NCBI GenBank assembly: GCA_947586185.1
Contig: CANPXN010000026.1
Span: forward strand, 1 to 36,571
Length of the DNA: 36,571 nt
Reading direction: 5' to 3'
DNA from: an uncultured Clostridia bacterium
GTDB lineage: Bacteria; Bacillota; Clostridia; Oscillospirales; Ruminococcaceae
Shown piece after piece: positions 26,185 to 34,513 of the stretch (position 1 is the stretch's first letter; every line of letters starts with the position of its first letter). Under the pieces are notes generated by a model, which was given only the letters and a program-made list of their open reading frames with translations, did no database searches and was not told where the DNA came from. The position numbers were made by a program, and so were the translations under genes.

Positions 26185-26862
26185 ATGAAACACAAAATAT
26201 ATGCGCTCATACTTGCCGCTGCGGTATCCGCTGGAATGTGCGGCTGTTCCGGAAATAAAAAGGCGGACTCCTCTGCAAGTGAAAACCGTTTTGACGCTTA
26301 TAATTTTTCAAGCGTTGGCGATAATGAGTATAACGCTTCACCGGATATTGAAGCAAAGCCTGTCTCCAAAATATGCAGTTCTATTGACGGTCCGGTCTAT
26401 AGTACTCTAAAGGAGCTTGTGGACGCTTCGGATTATATAGTTATCGGACATGCCACTGATAAGGGAGAGGTAAAGAATATAAGCCTTACCGGCGAGGACA
26501 GTCTTCCTGACAAGACCATGCAGGAGGCGACGGTCCCTCTCACATACAGAACGCTGAGAGTTGAAAAGGTCATCAAGGGAAGCAGTATAAGCGAGAACGC
26601 AGACGTTTCCTTTATGCAGCTTGGAGAGCCGGAGGACAGCATGGAGGTAAAGCTTGAAACCGGGGAAGACTATGTAATATTTATGAATATTTATGATGAC
26701 ATTGACGGCAAGCCGGTATATCAGGTAAGCTCCTTTACCGACAGCACGTTCCGCATCAAAGAGGACTACAGTCTTCTGGCAGGCTCGAAAAACGAATACT
26801 GCGCAAGGTATGACGGGCTTCCGCTGTCAACTCTTGTAAGTGATATTGAAAAGGAGATTTAA
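26185..26862 (+). CDS. Hypothetical lipoprotein paired with the metzincin
   Basis: A 225-residue lipoprotein with signal and lipobox MCGC (C21). The mature part begins with a low-complexity polar stretch, then an alpha/beta region with VDASDYIVIGHATDKG, TLRVEKVIKGS and GEDYVIFMN, a pattern common in Firmicutes secreted proteins of unknown function. AAGGAGGA lies in the 15-base gap after the protease stop, so the pair is an operon. It could be a protease partner or inhibitor, but nothing in the sequence proves this. Codon use is like the rest of the window, unlike the protease. Confidence 0.78.
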   Translation: MKHKIYALILAAAVSAGMCGCSGNKKADSSASENRFDAYNFSSVGDNEYNASPDIEAKPVSKICSSIDGPVYSTLKELVDASDYIVIGHATDKGEVKNISLTGEDSLPDKTMQEATVPLTYRTLRVEKVIKGSSISENADVSFMQLGEPEDSMEVKLETGEDYVIFMNIYDDIDGKPVYQVSSFTDSTFRIKEDYSLLAGSKNEYCARYDGLPLSTLVSDIEKEI

Positions 26863-26940
26863 TGCTTTTAAAGCATTAAGAAACCTTTCTTTACATTTTG
26901 TTAAGCGGTTTCCAAAAAAATTATAAGTTCTTAATAAAGC

Positions 26941-26985
26941 AAAAAAGAGATGCTGCACATATGCTAAGTGCAGCATCTCTTTTTT
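26941..26985. terminator. Bidirectional terminator between lipoprotein and htpG
   Basis: A perfect 18-base stem (26941-26958 with 26968-26985) with A-tract/T-tract ends serves both convergent genes. Confidence 0.92.
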
Positions 26986-28864
26986 ATATCATAAGCTCAC
27001 AGATCGCATTTGAAAATGCAACAGGGTCTTCGATCGACATACCCTCTATAAGCAGAGCCTGATTATAGAGCAGCTCGCTGTATTTTGCAAGCTTGTCCTT
27101 ATCGCTTTCAAAGAGCTTTTTAAGTGTTTCAAATACCGGATGCTCAGGATTGATCTCAAGAACTCTTTCGGCCTTTACTTTCTGGTCATTCGGCATAGCG
27201 TTAAGAACCTTTTCCATTTCAAGGGAAAGATCGCCCTTGCTTGTGATGCATACCGGATGAGTTTTCAGCCTTTGTGAAAGCTTTACAGCAGTGATTTTGC
27301 CGTCCAGCTTTTCTTTCATAAATTCAAACATATCCTTGGACTGTTCTTCCTTCTCCTTGATCTCTTGCTTTTCCTCCGGGGTATCAAGATCAAGGTCGCT
27401 TGCTGAAACGGACTTGAACTCCTTATCCTTGTAGCTCATAAGCATTCTGATAGCAAATTCATCCACATTGTCGGTGAAGTAGAGTATCTCATAACCCTTG
27501 TCCTTAACAAGCTCTGTCTGAGGCAGATGATCTATTCTTGCAGTCGATTCTCCGCATGCGTAGTAGATATATTTCTGATCCTCTGGCATTCTGTCAACAT
27601 ATTCTTCAAGAGTAACAAGCTTCTGCTCCTTTGAGGAGTAGAACATAATGAGATCCTTTACAGCGTCCTTGTTTGCGCCGTAGTTACTGTATACTCCGAA
27701 TTTCAGCTGTAGTCCGAATGCCTTGTAAAATTCCTCATATTTTTCACGGTCGTTTTTCAAAAGCTTTGTAAGCTCGTTCTTGATAGTTCTTTCAAGGCTC
27801 TTGGCAATGAGCTTTAGCTGTCGGTCATGCTGGAGCATCTCTCTTGAAATATTCAGGGACAGGTCCTCGGAATCCACAAGACCCTTTACAAAGCTGAAAT
27901 AGTCCGGGAGCAGGTCTGCGCATTTGTCCATGATCATTACGCCGCTTGAGAACAGTTGAAGTCCCTTTTCGTATTCCTTTGAATAATAATCGTAAGGAGC
28001 TTTTGACGGGATATACAGTAAAGCGTTGTAGGTAGCAGTACCCTCTGTCTTTGTGTGTATGTGCATAAGCGGCTCGGAATAGTCAAAGAACTTTTCACTG
28101 TAGAACTTGTTGTAGTCCTCGTCTTTAAGCTCGCTTTTGTTCTTTCTCCAGATAGGAACCATACTGTTAAGAGTAACATTTTCAGTATAGTCCTCGTATT
28201 CGTTTTCAGTACCCTCTTTAAGACGGCTTCTGAGCATATCCATTTTAACAGGGAAGCGGATATAGTCGGAATATTTTTTAACCAGTGACTGTATCCTATA
28301 CTGTTCAAGATATTCACTGTACTTTTCGTCCTCGGTATCGTCCTTTAAAACGAGAGTGATCTCAGTACCGGCGCTGTCCTTATCGCATTCTTCAATGGTA
28401 TAGCCCTCTGCGCCCTTTGAGGTCCATTTATATGCCTTATCGCTGCCGTATGCCTTTGACTTTACAGTAACCTCCTTTGCAACCATGAATGCGGAGTAAA
28501 AGCCTACGCCAAACTGACCGATAATGTCAACGTTTTCCTCGGATTTATTTTCGTTTTTGAATTTGAAGGAACCGCTTTCAGCAATTGTTCCCAAGTGGTT
28601 TTCAAGCTCGTCTTCGGTCATGCCTATTCCGTTATCTGAAATCGTAATGGTTTTTGCGTCCTTATCGAGGGCAATGTTTATTGCAAAGTCATCCTTGCTG
28701 ATTCCAACCTTATCGTCGGTCAGGGATTTAAAATACAGCTTGTCAATGGCATCGCTTGCATTTGAGATAAGCTCTCTTAAAAATATTTCCTTGTGTGTAT
28801 AGATCGAGTTAATCATCAGGTCAAGCAGACGCTTGGACTCAGCCTTAAATTCTTTTGTTTCCAT
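26984..28864 (-). CDS. htpG: Hsp90-family chaperone HtpG
   Basis: ATP-dependent chaperone. The 626 residues have the N-terminal GHKL ATPase ([38 protein letters not shown]), the middle domain with the catalytic-loop Arg region ([18 protein letters not shown]), and the C-terminal dimer domain. ATG 28864 is preferred over TTG 28873 because GGAG would otherwise touch the start. A perfect CIRCE lies 28-54 bases upstream, so HrcA should repress it. Confidence 0.97.
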   Translation of the reverse strand: METKEFKAESKRLLDLMINSIYTHKEIFLRELISNASDAIDKLYFKSLTDDKVGISKDDFAINIALDKDAKTITISDNGIGMTEDELENHLGTIAESGSFKFKNENKSEENVDIIGQFGVGFYSAFMVAKEVTVKSKAYGSDKAYKWTSKGAEGYTIEECDKDSAGTEITLVLKDDTEDEKYSEYLEQYRIQSLVKKYSDYIRFPVKMDMLRSRLKEGTENEYEDYTENVTLNSMVPIWRKNKSELKDEDYNKFYSEKFFDYSEPLMHIHTKTEGTATYNALLYIPSKAPYDYYSKEYEKGLQLFSSGVMIMDKCADLLPDYFSFVKGLVDSEDLSLNISREMLQHDRQLKLIAKSLERTIKNELTKLLKNDREKYEEFYKAFGLQLKFGVYSNYGANKDAVKDLIMFYSSKEQKLVTLEEYVDRMPEDQKYIYYACGESTARIDHLPQTELVKDKGYEILYFTDNVDEFAIRMLMSYKDKEFKSVSASDLDLDTPEEKQEIKEKEEQSKDMFEFMKEKLDGKITAVKLSQRLKTHPVCITSKGDLSLEMEKVLNAMPNDQKVKAERVLEINPEHPVFETLKKLFESDKDKLAKYSELLYNQALLIEGMSIEDPVAFSNAICELMI

Positions 28865-28891
28865 TTTTGTCAACTCCGTTATAATCTTTAT

Positions 28892-28918
28892 TTAGCACTC
28901 GAAGCGTACGAGTGCTAA
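28892..28918. promoter_or_regulatory. CIRCE operator (HrcA binding site)
   Basis: TTAGCACTC-N9-GAGTGCTAA matches the CIRCE consensus at all 18 arm positions. It lies directly downstream of the htpG -10 box, at the start point. Confidence 0.95.
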
Positions 28919-28923
28919 ATAAT

Positions 28924-28952
28924 AGTATAGGAGCATGTAAGAGAAAAATCAA
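28924..28952 (-). promoter_or_regulatory. Promoter of htpG
   Basis: On the minus strand TTGATT, 17 bases, TATACT (5 of 6), followed by CIRCE. Confidence 0.75.
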
Positions 28953-28990
28953 TAGTGTTCATAGAATATTTATTATTTATTTACAATTTA

Positions 28991-29554
28991 TTAACAATTG
29001 TGCAGCATTAAGTATTCTTCAAGGGTTACTCTGAGTTTTTTAATATGTCCTGCATGGACGCAGTTGACAAAACGGTAATGCCATGGCTCATAGCCTATTC
29101 CGGTTATGTTCTCCTTGCCTCTTGGATAGCGTAGAATGAAACCAAAGCGGTGAGCGTTATTGCTCAGCCATTTAAACTGGGGAGTGTTTTCAAATTCTTC
29201 GGTAAGTTCTCCCTCCCACTCCGGAGATGTAATATCTGCGGCAAGCCCGGCATTGTGTTCGCTTGCACCTGGGAGGGCAATATATCTTGCGGTAAGCTTA
29301 AACGCCTCATCAGGAGTCATGCCTTGGGATATGTACCTTTGAATGTTCTGGGAAAAAAGACCTTTCTGATAGTCGATGCTTCTGTATGCGGAATAAACAC
29401 GAAGTCTTATGCCGTTTTGCAGAGCAGCGCATATCATTTTCCTCATGCACCTTGCCGCATGGTATTCCATTTCATAGCCGTCCTGAACCTGTTCAAGGCA
29501 AGGTACATAATTCTCAGGCAAAAGGTTGTCCGAATTGATAAGGGGAAGTTTCAT
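28991..29554 (-). CDS. VanY-like M15B peptidase without signal peptide
   Basis: A 187-residue M15B-type peptidase. The zinc site SEHNAGLAAD (H100, D107) and EPWH (H159) is complete, as are YSAYRS and FILRYPRGKE. Compared with the VanY at 8292-9290 it lacks the membrane helix and Big2 domain, and no signal peptide is seen, so it may act on cytoplasmic or recycled muropeptides, or leave by another route. AAAGGAGG precedes the ATG. It lies upstream of htpG on the same strand, and the htpG promoter sits between them. Confidence 0.87.
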   Translation of the reverse strand: MKLPLINSDNLLPENYVPCLEQVQDGYEMEYHAARCMRKMICAALQNGIRLRVYSAYRSIDYQKGLFSQNIQRYISQGMTPDEAFKLTARYIALPGASEHNAGLAADITSPEWEGELTEEFENTPQFKWLSNNAHRFGFILRYPRGKENITGIGYEPWHYRFVNCVHAGHIKKLRVTLEEYLMLHNC

Positions 29555-29611
29555 TTTTGTCCTCCTTTGTTAAACTATATTTTTGTTGTACTAAAAGCAT
29601 ATGCGGTTGTT

Positions 29612-30315
29612 CTGCGCTTTATGAAAGCGCCCATCAAAGGTTTTGTATGTTCATTTCTTTGCTCCTGCAAAGAAACGAACCAAAGAAACAGGCTGCTCAA
29701 ACGCCGCAGGGCTTGATACCCGCACCCGGTAGATACGCACAGAAATCTGAAATTTTGCAAAGCAAAATTTGCAGACTTTCCATGCGTATCTACATGGGGG
29801 TTACTTTAACGGCTTACGGAACATCTTTTTGATTGCTTGTACTCATTGGCACTGTCCCTTGTATGGTCTGTCCATAATTACTTACGTTAATTCTCCCATG
29901 GGGAGGCAAGGTGATATTCTACCTATTGCTGACTGAGGAGGCTTGTCCGGCGTCGCTTTGCTCGCCTCAATTCCTTGAAAGACTCTCCAAATTTGTTGAG
30001 AGTATCTTTTTCCTTTCTGCTCCCAGTAACCTGCGATGTTTTTGCCGCTTGCGGCAAAAGAGCATGCGGCGAGAGTTAAAAATGCGGAATGGGGATGGGA
30101 GGTGTGTGGAAAGAGAGTGCAGAGGGAAAACCTACAGGAGGGAGGGGGAAATCCGCATTTTTGTTGGTTTTTCTCTTTCCCCCTCCCTCCTATAGGTTGT
30201 CCCTTTGCATTTACCTTCAAGGTCGCTTTCGTAAAGCGGAGAAAAAAGTTTGTCTTCGCTTTATCTAAAGCAATATAAAGTTTCCATGTCGCTTTTTTAA
30301 AGGGATAAAAGTTTT
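29612..30315 (-). repeat. Long structured inverted repeat, copy A
   Basis: About 0.7 kb without a credible gene. From 29665 to about 30250 it aligns with the reverse complement of 36571 to about 35985 at high identity. Hairpins on the minus strand: 29729-29793 (about 30 pairs), CTCCC-CAT-GGGAG around 29893-29905, TTTTGCCG stem at 30040-30059, and a 23-pair G-rich/C-rich stem with arms 30129-30151 and 30176-30198. Small GCTTT-N3/4-AAAGC hairpins lie at 30224-30238 and 30258-30271. Strand is given as minus because mismatches on plus become G.U pairs on minus. Left end near 29612 is approximate. Confidence 0.8.
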
Positions 30316-30329
30316 CTCTCAAAAAGCTA

Positions 30330-30358
30330 TTGACAAATTATGGGGGAAGGTGTATAAT
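30330..30358 (+). promoter_or_regulatory. Consensus promoter of the sigma-like/decarboxylase operon
   Basis: TTGACA (30330-30335), a 17-base spacer, TATAAT (30353-30358), all positions consensus. Confidence 0.88.
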
Positions 30359-30372
30359 AAAACCGCGGAAAA

Positions 30373-30384
30373 GAACAAATGTTC
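30373..30384. promoter_or_regulatory. Candidate LexA (SOS) box
   Basis: GAACAAATGTTC matches the Gram-positive LexA core GAACRNRYGTTY; the outer bases are A and T rather than C and C/G. It lies about 8 bases after the expected start point of a consensus promoter, a good repressor position. Confidence 0.5.
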
Positions 30385-30438
30385 TTAATTGGAATTTTCA
30401 CGGCAGGTAAAATGTCCTTTGGAAAGGAGTTTGCTAAC

Positions 30439-30465
30439 ATGAATGATTATGGCAATACGGCATAG
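30439..30465 (+). CDS. Possible 8-residue leader peptide
   Basis: ATG-to-TAG frame MNDYGNTA, nine bases after AAAGGAG (30423-30429). Its stop lies in the loop of a hairpin with AATACGG/CCGTATT arms (30454-30476), just before the ribosome site of the next gene. The pairing of a well-placed ribosome site, mini-frame and hairpin suggests translational control, but so short a frame may be chance. Confidence 0.4.
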   Translation: MNDYGNTA

Positions 30466-30497
30466 CGTACCGTATTACGGATAAACGGGAGGCAAAA

Positions 30498-30797
30498 ATG
30501 TCAAAAAGAATAACTCTTGAAGCCCTTGATTTCGATAAAAAGCTCCGTGACCTTGCGTTTTCGGAGGATGACGAGGAAAGCGCAGAGCTGAGAAGCAGGG
30601 TTAAGAAAATAATGGGACTTATAATAAAAGATGATCTTACAGCAAGACAAAAGCAGATAATTATGCTATACTATTATGAGAATAAGGGAGTTAAGGAGAT
30701 CGGTGAAGAACTGTGCATTGCCCCGTCCACAGTATCCCGTACCCTTAAAAGAGCCAGAAGCAATATATATGAAAAGCTAAAATATTATTTTATATAG
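30498..30797 (+). CDS. Small sigma-70 region 4-like DNA-binding protein
   Basis: A 99-residue protein. The C-terminal half matches sigma region 4: LTARQKQIIMLYYYENKGVK, then a helix-turn-helix EIGEELCIAPSTVSRTLKRA. The N-terminal half is charged and lacks sigma region 2, so it cannot act as a full sigma factor and is more likely a regulator or sigma-like accessory. GGGAGG precedes the ATG. It starts an operon with the decarboxylase 9 bases on, behind a consensus promoter and a possible LexA box. Confidence 0.78.
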   Translation: MSKRITLEALDFDKKLRDLAFSEDDEESAELRSRVKKIMGLIIKDDLTARQKQIIMLYYYENKGVKEIGEELCIAPSTVSRTLKRARSNIYEKLKYYFI

Positions 30798-30806
30798 GAG
30801 ATAAAA

Positions 30807-32102
30807 ATGAATACGCCTTTATATGATTTTCTTGAAAAGTATGCCGGGAGCAATACCCTCAGAATGCACATGCCGGGACATAAGGGCAGGGCGTTCGGAA
30901 ACTTTGGGAGTATATACCCCTATGATATTACAGAAATATCCGGAGCGGACAGCCTTTTTGAAGCGGAGGGAGTAATTGCCGAAAGTGAAAGAAATGCGGC
31001 ATCCCTGTTCGGAACGGCTGCTACCCTTTACAGCGCAGAAGGCTCCACCCTCTGCATTCAGGCTATGCTTGCTCTTATGAAACGTGAAAACAGGCATGTT
31101 ATAGCAGTGAGAAACGTCCACAGAAGCTTTCTTTCAGCCTGCGCTCTGCTCGGAACAGAGCCTGAGTGGATATACCCAAAATACACTGGAGGTATACTTT
31201 CAGGAGATGCAGATTTGCGGGATATTGAAAAAGCGTTGTCGGAGCATGAAAACTCCTGCCTTTACATAACATCTCCGGACTATCTTGGAAAAACGGCGGA
31301 TATTCCGGCAATATCGGAAATATGCCGCAGATACGGAGCAGCTTTGCTTGTGGACAACGCCCACGGCGCTCACAGCGCTTTTATGCCGGAAAACAGGCAT
31401 CCGATACATCTTGGTGCGGATATGTGCTGTGATTCAGCGCATAAAATGCTGCCTGCTCTCACCGGAGCGGCTTATCTGCATATTGGAAATAAAAGATATG
31501 CAGGGGGAGCAAAAACGGCAATGTCACTGTTTGCCTCCACAAGTCCCAGCTATTTGATAATGGGAAGTCTTGATCTGTGCAACAGATATATTGCCGGGAA
31601 AATAAGGGCAGATCTTGAATATGCTGTCAGTCGTACAGAGGAGCTTAAAAGGAGGATTTCCGAAAAATATGAAGTGTATGACGGAGAACCTCTGCATCTT
31701 ACTCTGCTGTGCAATGGAAATAAAGCGGCTCAGGAGCTGAGAAAGCAAGGTATAGAATGTGAGTATGCTGACGGCAGCTGTATAGTTTTGTTGCTTTCCC
31801 CTGTAAATACAGAGGAGGATTTTACAAGGCTTGAAAAGGCTCTTATGAGCATTTCTCCGGAAAGAGGGGATAATGCCGGGATAAAGCTTCCGGTAATGGA
31901 AAAAGCAGTGCCTTTAAGGGAGGCTGTCCTGTCGGAGTTTGAAACCATACCGGCAGAGCAGGCGGAGGGCAGAATATGCGCCTTTATAAACGTTCCATGC
32001 CCTCCAGCGGTGCCGATAGCGGTCAGTGGAGAAATTATCAGCAGAGAATGTATAAAAATTTATAAAAGGTATGGTATTATTAATGTAAATGTGTTAAAAT
32101 AG
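30807..32102 (+). CDS. Orn/Lys/Arg decarboxylase-family PLP enzyme (YaaO-like)
   Basis: A 431-residue fold-type I PLP enzyme of the Orn/Lys/Arg decarboxylase family. MHMPGHKGR near the N-terminus, FGTAATLYSAEGST, VDNAHGAH and DSAHKMLPALTGAAYLH (K213 as the PLP Schiff-base lysine) are typical. It is shorter than the 700-residue E. coli enzymes and matches Bacillus YaaO-type proteins, so it likely makes a polyamine or cadaverine; substrate is not readable. In Bacillus yaaO lies next to tmk-darA-holB-ricT; here tmk is missing. Confidence 0.88.
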   Translation: MNTPLYDFLEKYAGSNTLRMHMPGHKGRAFGNFGSIYPYDITEISGADSLFEAEGVIAESERNAASLFGTAATLYSAEGSTLCIQAMLALMKRENRHVIAVRNVHRSFLSACALLGTEPEWIYPKYTGGILSGDADLRDIEKALSEHENSCLYITSPDYLGKTADIPAISEICRRYGAALLVDNAHGAHSAFMPENRHPIHLGADMCCDSAHKMLPALTGAAYLHIGNKRYAGGAKTAMSLFASTSPSYLIMGSLDLCNRYIAGKIRADLEYAVSRTEELKRRISEKYEVYDGEPLHLTLLCNGNKAAQELRKQGIECEYADGSCIVLLLSPVNTEEDFTRLEKALMSISPERGDNAGIKLPVMEKAVPLREAVLSEFETIPAEQAEGRICAFINVPCPPAVPIAVSGEIISRECIKIYKRYGIINVNVLK

Positions 32103-32115
32103 AAGTATGATTCAG

Positions 32116-32168
32116 AACTTGTCTTCATAAGAAAAGACGTGCGCAGATGCTTGTGAAGACAAGTTTTT
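32116..32168 (+). terminator. Terminator or attenuator between decarboxylase and darA
   Basis: AACTTGTCTTCA (32116-32127) pairs perfectly with TGAAGACAAGTT (32154-32165), followed by five T. It should reduce read-through into darA; no strong promoter for darA is seen after it. Confidence 0.75.
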
Positions 32169-32187
32169 ATATGAAAGGCGTGTAATT

Positions 32188-32511
32188 ATGAAGCTTGTAT
32201 TTGCAATAGTTAACGGAGATGATAGTCAGGCGGTATCAAGGGAGCTTACAAAAAAAGGCTTTTTTGCTACAAAGCTTGCGTCAACAGGAGGCTTTTTAAG
32301 CTCCGGGAATACAACCTTTCTGATTTGTACTGATAATGAAAGAGTTGACGAGGTCATCGCAGTTATAGAGGAAAAAAGTCATAAAAGAAAGCAGTATGTC
32401 CCTGCCACGGCTTCCTTCGGAGCAGGCTCGTTCTCGTCGTTCCCTGTTGAAGTGGCTGTAGGGGGCGCTACGATATTTGTAACAGATGTAGAGCGGTTTG
32501 AAAAGGTATGA
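32188..32511 (+). CDS. darA: PII-like cyclic-di-AMP receptor DarA/PstA
   Basis: A 107-residue PII-like protein that binds c-di-AMP. It carries the family blocks TKLASTGGFLSSGNTTFLIC and VEVAVGGATIFV with a ferredoxin-like fold. It acts in the cytoplasm; its targets are still unclear in Bacillus. TGA overlaps the holB ATG (ATGA). GAAAGG ahead of ATG 32188. Confidence 0.93.
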   Translation: MKLVFAIVNGDDSQAVSRELTKKGFFATKLASTGGFLSSGNTTFLICTDNERVDEVIAVIEEKSHKRKQYVPATASFGAGSFSSFPVEVAVGGATIFVTDVERFEKV

Positions 32512-33479
32512 AGCTTTACGGAAATAAATATTTTACCGATACAGTACAGTCCATGCTGAAAAGCGGTAGGCTTGCTCACTGTTTTATTATCTTCGGAGAA
32601 AAGGGAGTCGGTAAAAAGACGGCTGCCGGATATCTTGCAAAGGCTCTTGTCTGCACCGGAGAGGAAGAAAGACCCTGCGGAAAGTGCAGAGCATGCAGAC
32701 TGGCGGAGGAAAACGCTCATCCGGATATCATTTTTCCCGAAACGGCAGGAAAGCTCAATACATACAATATTGAAACGGTGAGGGAGGTTCGTTCAGGAGC
32801 ATATGTAAAGCCAAATGACGGAAATGCAAAGGTGTATATTTTTAGAGATGCGGATAATATCAAGCTTCCGGCGCAGAATGCTCTGCTGAAAATTATCGAG
32901 GAGCCGCCGGAGTTTGCATACTTTATATTTACCGCATCGTCAAAGTCGGCTTTTCTTCCTACGATCCTTTCAAGAGCCGTTTCTCTTGGTATCACTCCAT
33001 GCAGCATTGATCAGTGCAGTGCAGCTTTGGGAGAGAGGGGCTACAGCAGCGAACAGATACTTGCGGCACAGAGCTGTTTCGGCGGAAATATAGGAATGTG
33101 CATAAGTTTCCTTGAAAACGACAATCTTCAAAATATTGCCTCGTTGACAAAAAAGGCGGTAAATAGTATAATTAACAGGGATGAGTACAGCCTTTTGGCT
33201 GCGTTGTCCTCTCCGGAAATTAAGGACAGAGAAACTGTAAGGCTGTTTCTTGAAATGCTGGATAAGGCGATAAGGGATGCGGCAGTAATGAGAGTAAACC
33301 CTGATGCTGAGGCAGCAGGATGCTGCAAAAGGGAGTCGTCAAGGCTTGCTCCGCTTATTACAGCAACAAGTGCAGAGAGAATGCACAGTCTTATATACAG
33401 AGCCTCACTGGACGCTGAAGCAAATGTAAGTACGTTTCTTCTTATGTCCGCACTTTGCGGAGGAATAATGAATAGTTAG
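32508..33479 (+). CDS. holB: DNA polymerase III delta' subunit
   Basis: Clamp-loader subunit of the replicative polymerase. The 323 residues have a P-loop GEKGVGKKT (30-38), a zinc module CTGEEERPCGKCRAC (four Cys) and a sensor segment PTILSRA where the family has SRC. It overlaps darA by four bases, and ricT follows 25 bases on, keeping the Firmicutes darA-holB-ricT order. Confidence 0.93.
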   Translation: MKLYGNKYFTDTVQSMLKSGRLAHCFIIFGEKGVGKKTAAGYLAKALVCTGEEERPCGKCRACRLAEENAHPDIIFPETAGKLNTYNIETVREVRSGAYVKPNDGNAKVYIFRDADNIKLPAQNALLKIIEEPPEFAYFIFTASSKSAFLPTILSRAVSLGITPCSIDQCSAALGERGYSSEQILAAQSCFGGNIGMCISFLENDNLQNIASLTKKAVNSIINRDEYSLLAALSSPEIKDRETVRLFLEMLDKAIRDAAVMRVNPDAEAAGCCKRESSRLAPLITATSAERMHSLIYRASLDAEANVSTFLLMSALCGGIMNS

Positions 33480-33504
33480 GAGCGGAATTTTTTCCGGTAA
33501 AGAT

Positions 33505-34368
33505 ATGGTAGAAATAATAGGTGTACGTTTTAAGGATGTCGGCAAAATATATTACTTTTCGCCGGCAGGCCATAAGTTTTCCCTTGGAAACAAGGTCATT
33601 GTTGAAACTGCAAGGGGAGTTGAATGCGGTGATGTAGTTATTGCCAACCGCATGGTAAAAAAAGAGGAGATAGTGCCTCCGCTGAAAGACGTAATACGAA
33701 AGGCGACTCAGGCGGATATGGGCGTTCTTGAAAAGAACAGGCAAAAGGAAAAGGACGCATTCAGGATATGCGAGGAAAAAATAGCCTACAGAAAGCTGAA
33801 TATGCACCTTGTGGACGTGGAATGCACCTTTGACAACAATAAGATACTCTTTTATTTTACAGCGGAAAACCGTGTAGATTTCAGAGAGCTTGTAAAGGAC
33901 TTGGCAGCAGTGTTCAGGACAAGAATAGAGCTCAGACAGATAGGCGTAAGAGATGAAGCGAAGATACTTGGGGGCCTTGGAATATGCGGACGAGAATTTT
34001 GTTGTAAAAGCTTTTTAGGGGAGTTCCAGCCGGTATCCATAAAAATGGCAAAGGAACAGAGCCTTTCACTCAATCCGTCAAAAATATCGGGCACCTGCGG
34101 AAGACTGATGTGCTGCCTTAAAAACGAGCAGAAATCCTATGAGGAGCTGCTGAAGATCACTCCGAAGATCGGAGCATATGTAAAAGCTCCTCAGTGCAGA
34201 GGATATGTTGAGGAGGCAAATATTATTACAGGAAGACTTAAAATCAATCCTGAAAACAGCGATATCCCAGTTTTTGCAACAAGGGACGAGGTGGAAATTA
34301 TCAGGGATTCTGAGATTCGTGTAAATAAAGAGGAAATAAAGGCTCTTAAAGAGCTGGAGGATAAATAA
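33505..34368 (+). CDS. ricT: PSP1-domain protein RicT (YaaT)
   Basis: A 287-residue PSP1-domain protein. In Bacillus RicT joins RicA and RicF in an Fe-S complex that affects RNase Y-dependent mRNA processing and sporulation. The two Cys clusters GICGREFCC (C161, C166, C167) and GTCGRLMCC (C198, C203, C204) are intact. RNase Y itself is encoded at 21715-23292. ATG 33505 is chosen by family start (VEIIGVRFK); its ribosome site is weak. A terminator follows. Confidence 0.92.
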   Translation: MVEIIGVRFKDVGKIYYFSPAGHKFSLGNKVIVETARGVECGDVVIANRMVKKEEIVPPLKDVIRKATQADMGVLEKNRQKEKDAFRICEEKIAYRKLNMHLVDVECTFDNNKILFYFTAENRVDFRELVKDLAAVFRTRIELRQIGVRDEAKILGGLGICGREFCCKSFLGEFQPVSIKMAKEQSLSLNPSKISGTCGRLMCCLKNEQKSYEELLKITPKIGAYVKAPQCRGYVEEANIITGRLKINPENSDIPVFATRDEVEIIRDSEIRVNKEEIKALKELEDK

Positions 34369-34372
34369 TGGA

Positions 34373-34403
34373 AAACACGTCCCGAGATTCGGGGCGTGTT
34401 TTT
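34373..34403 (+). terminator. Terminator after ricT
   Basis: AAACACGTCCC (34373-34383) pairs with GGGGCGTGTTT (34391-34401) with one G.T wobble, then T. Confidence 0.88.
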
Positions 34404-34453
34404 GACAAAAAGCCTTTCCGTATTGCTTTTTACCTAAATTTGCGACAAAACTC

Positions 34454-34482
34454 TTTACTTTTTTCAAAAAATATAATATAAT
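34454..34482 (+). promoter_or_regulatory. Promoter of the amidase-queH pair
   Basis: TTTACT (34454-34459, 4 of 6), 17 bases, and TATAAT (34477-34482). Confidence 0.6.
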
Positions 34483-34513
34483 TATTTATAATATAAAAAA
34501 ACGGAGAAGATTT

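Noticed and set aside
29882-30322. Open frames on both strands inside repeat copy A, with a similar frame at 35861-36208 in copy B
   Set aside because: The proteins look alike only because the DNA is nearly identical. In the aligned part near the shared GWEVCGKRV block, three of four base differences change the residue (H/Q, A/V, E/K), with no good ribosome site or domain, so this is not a conserved protein.
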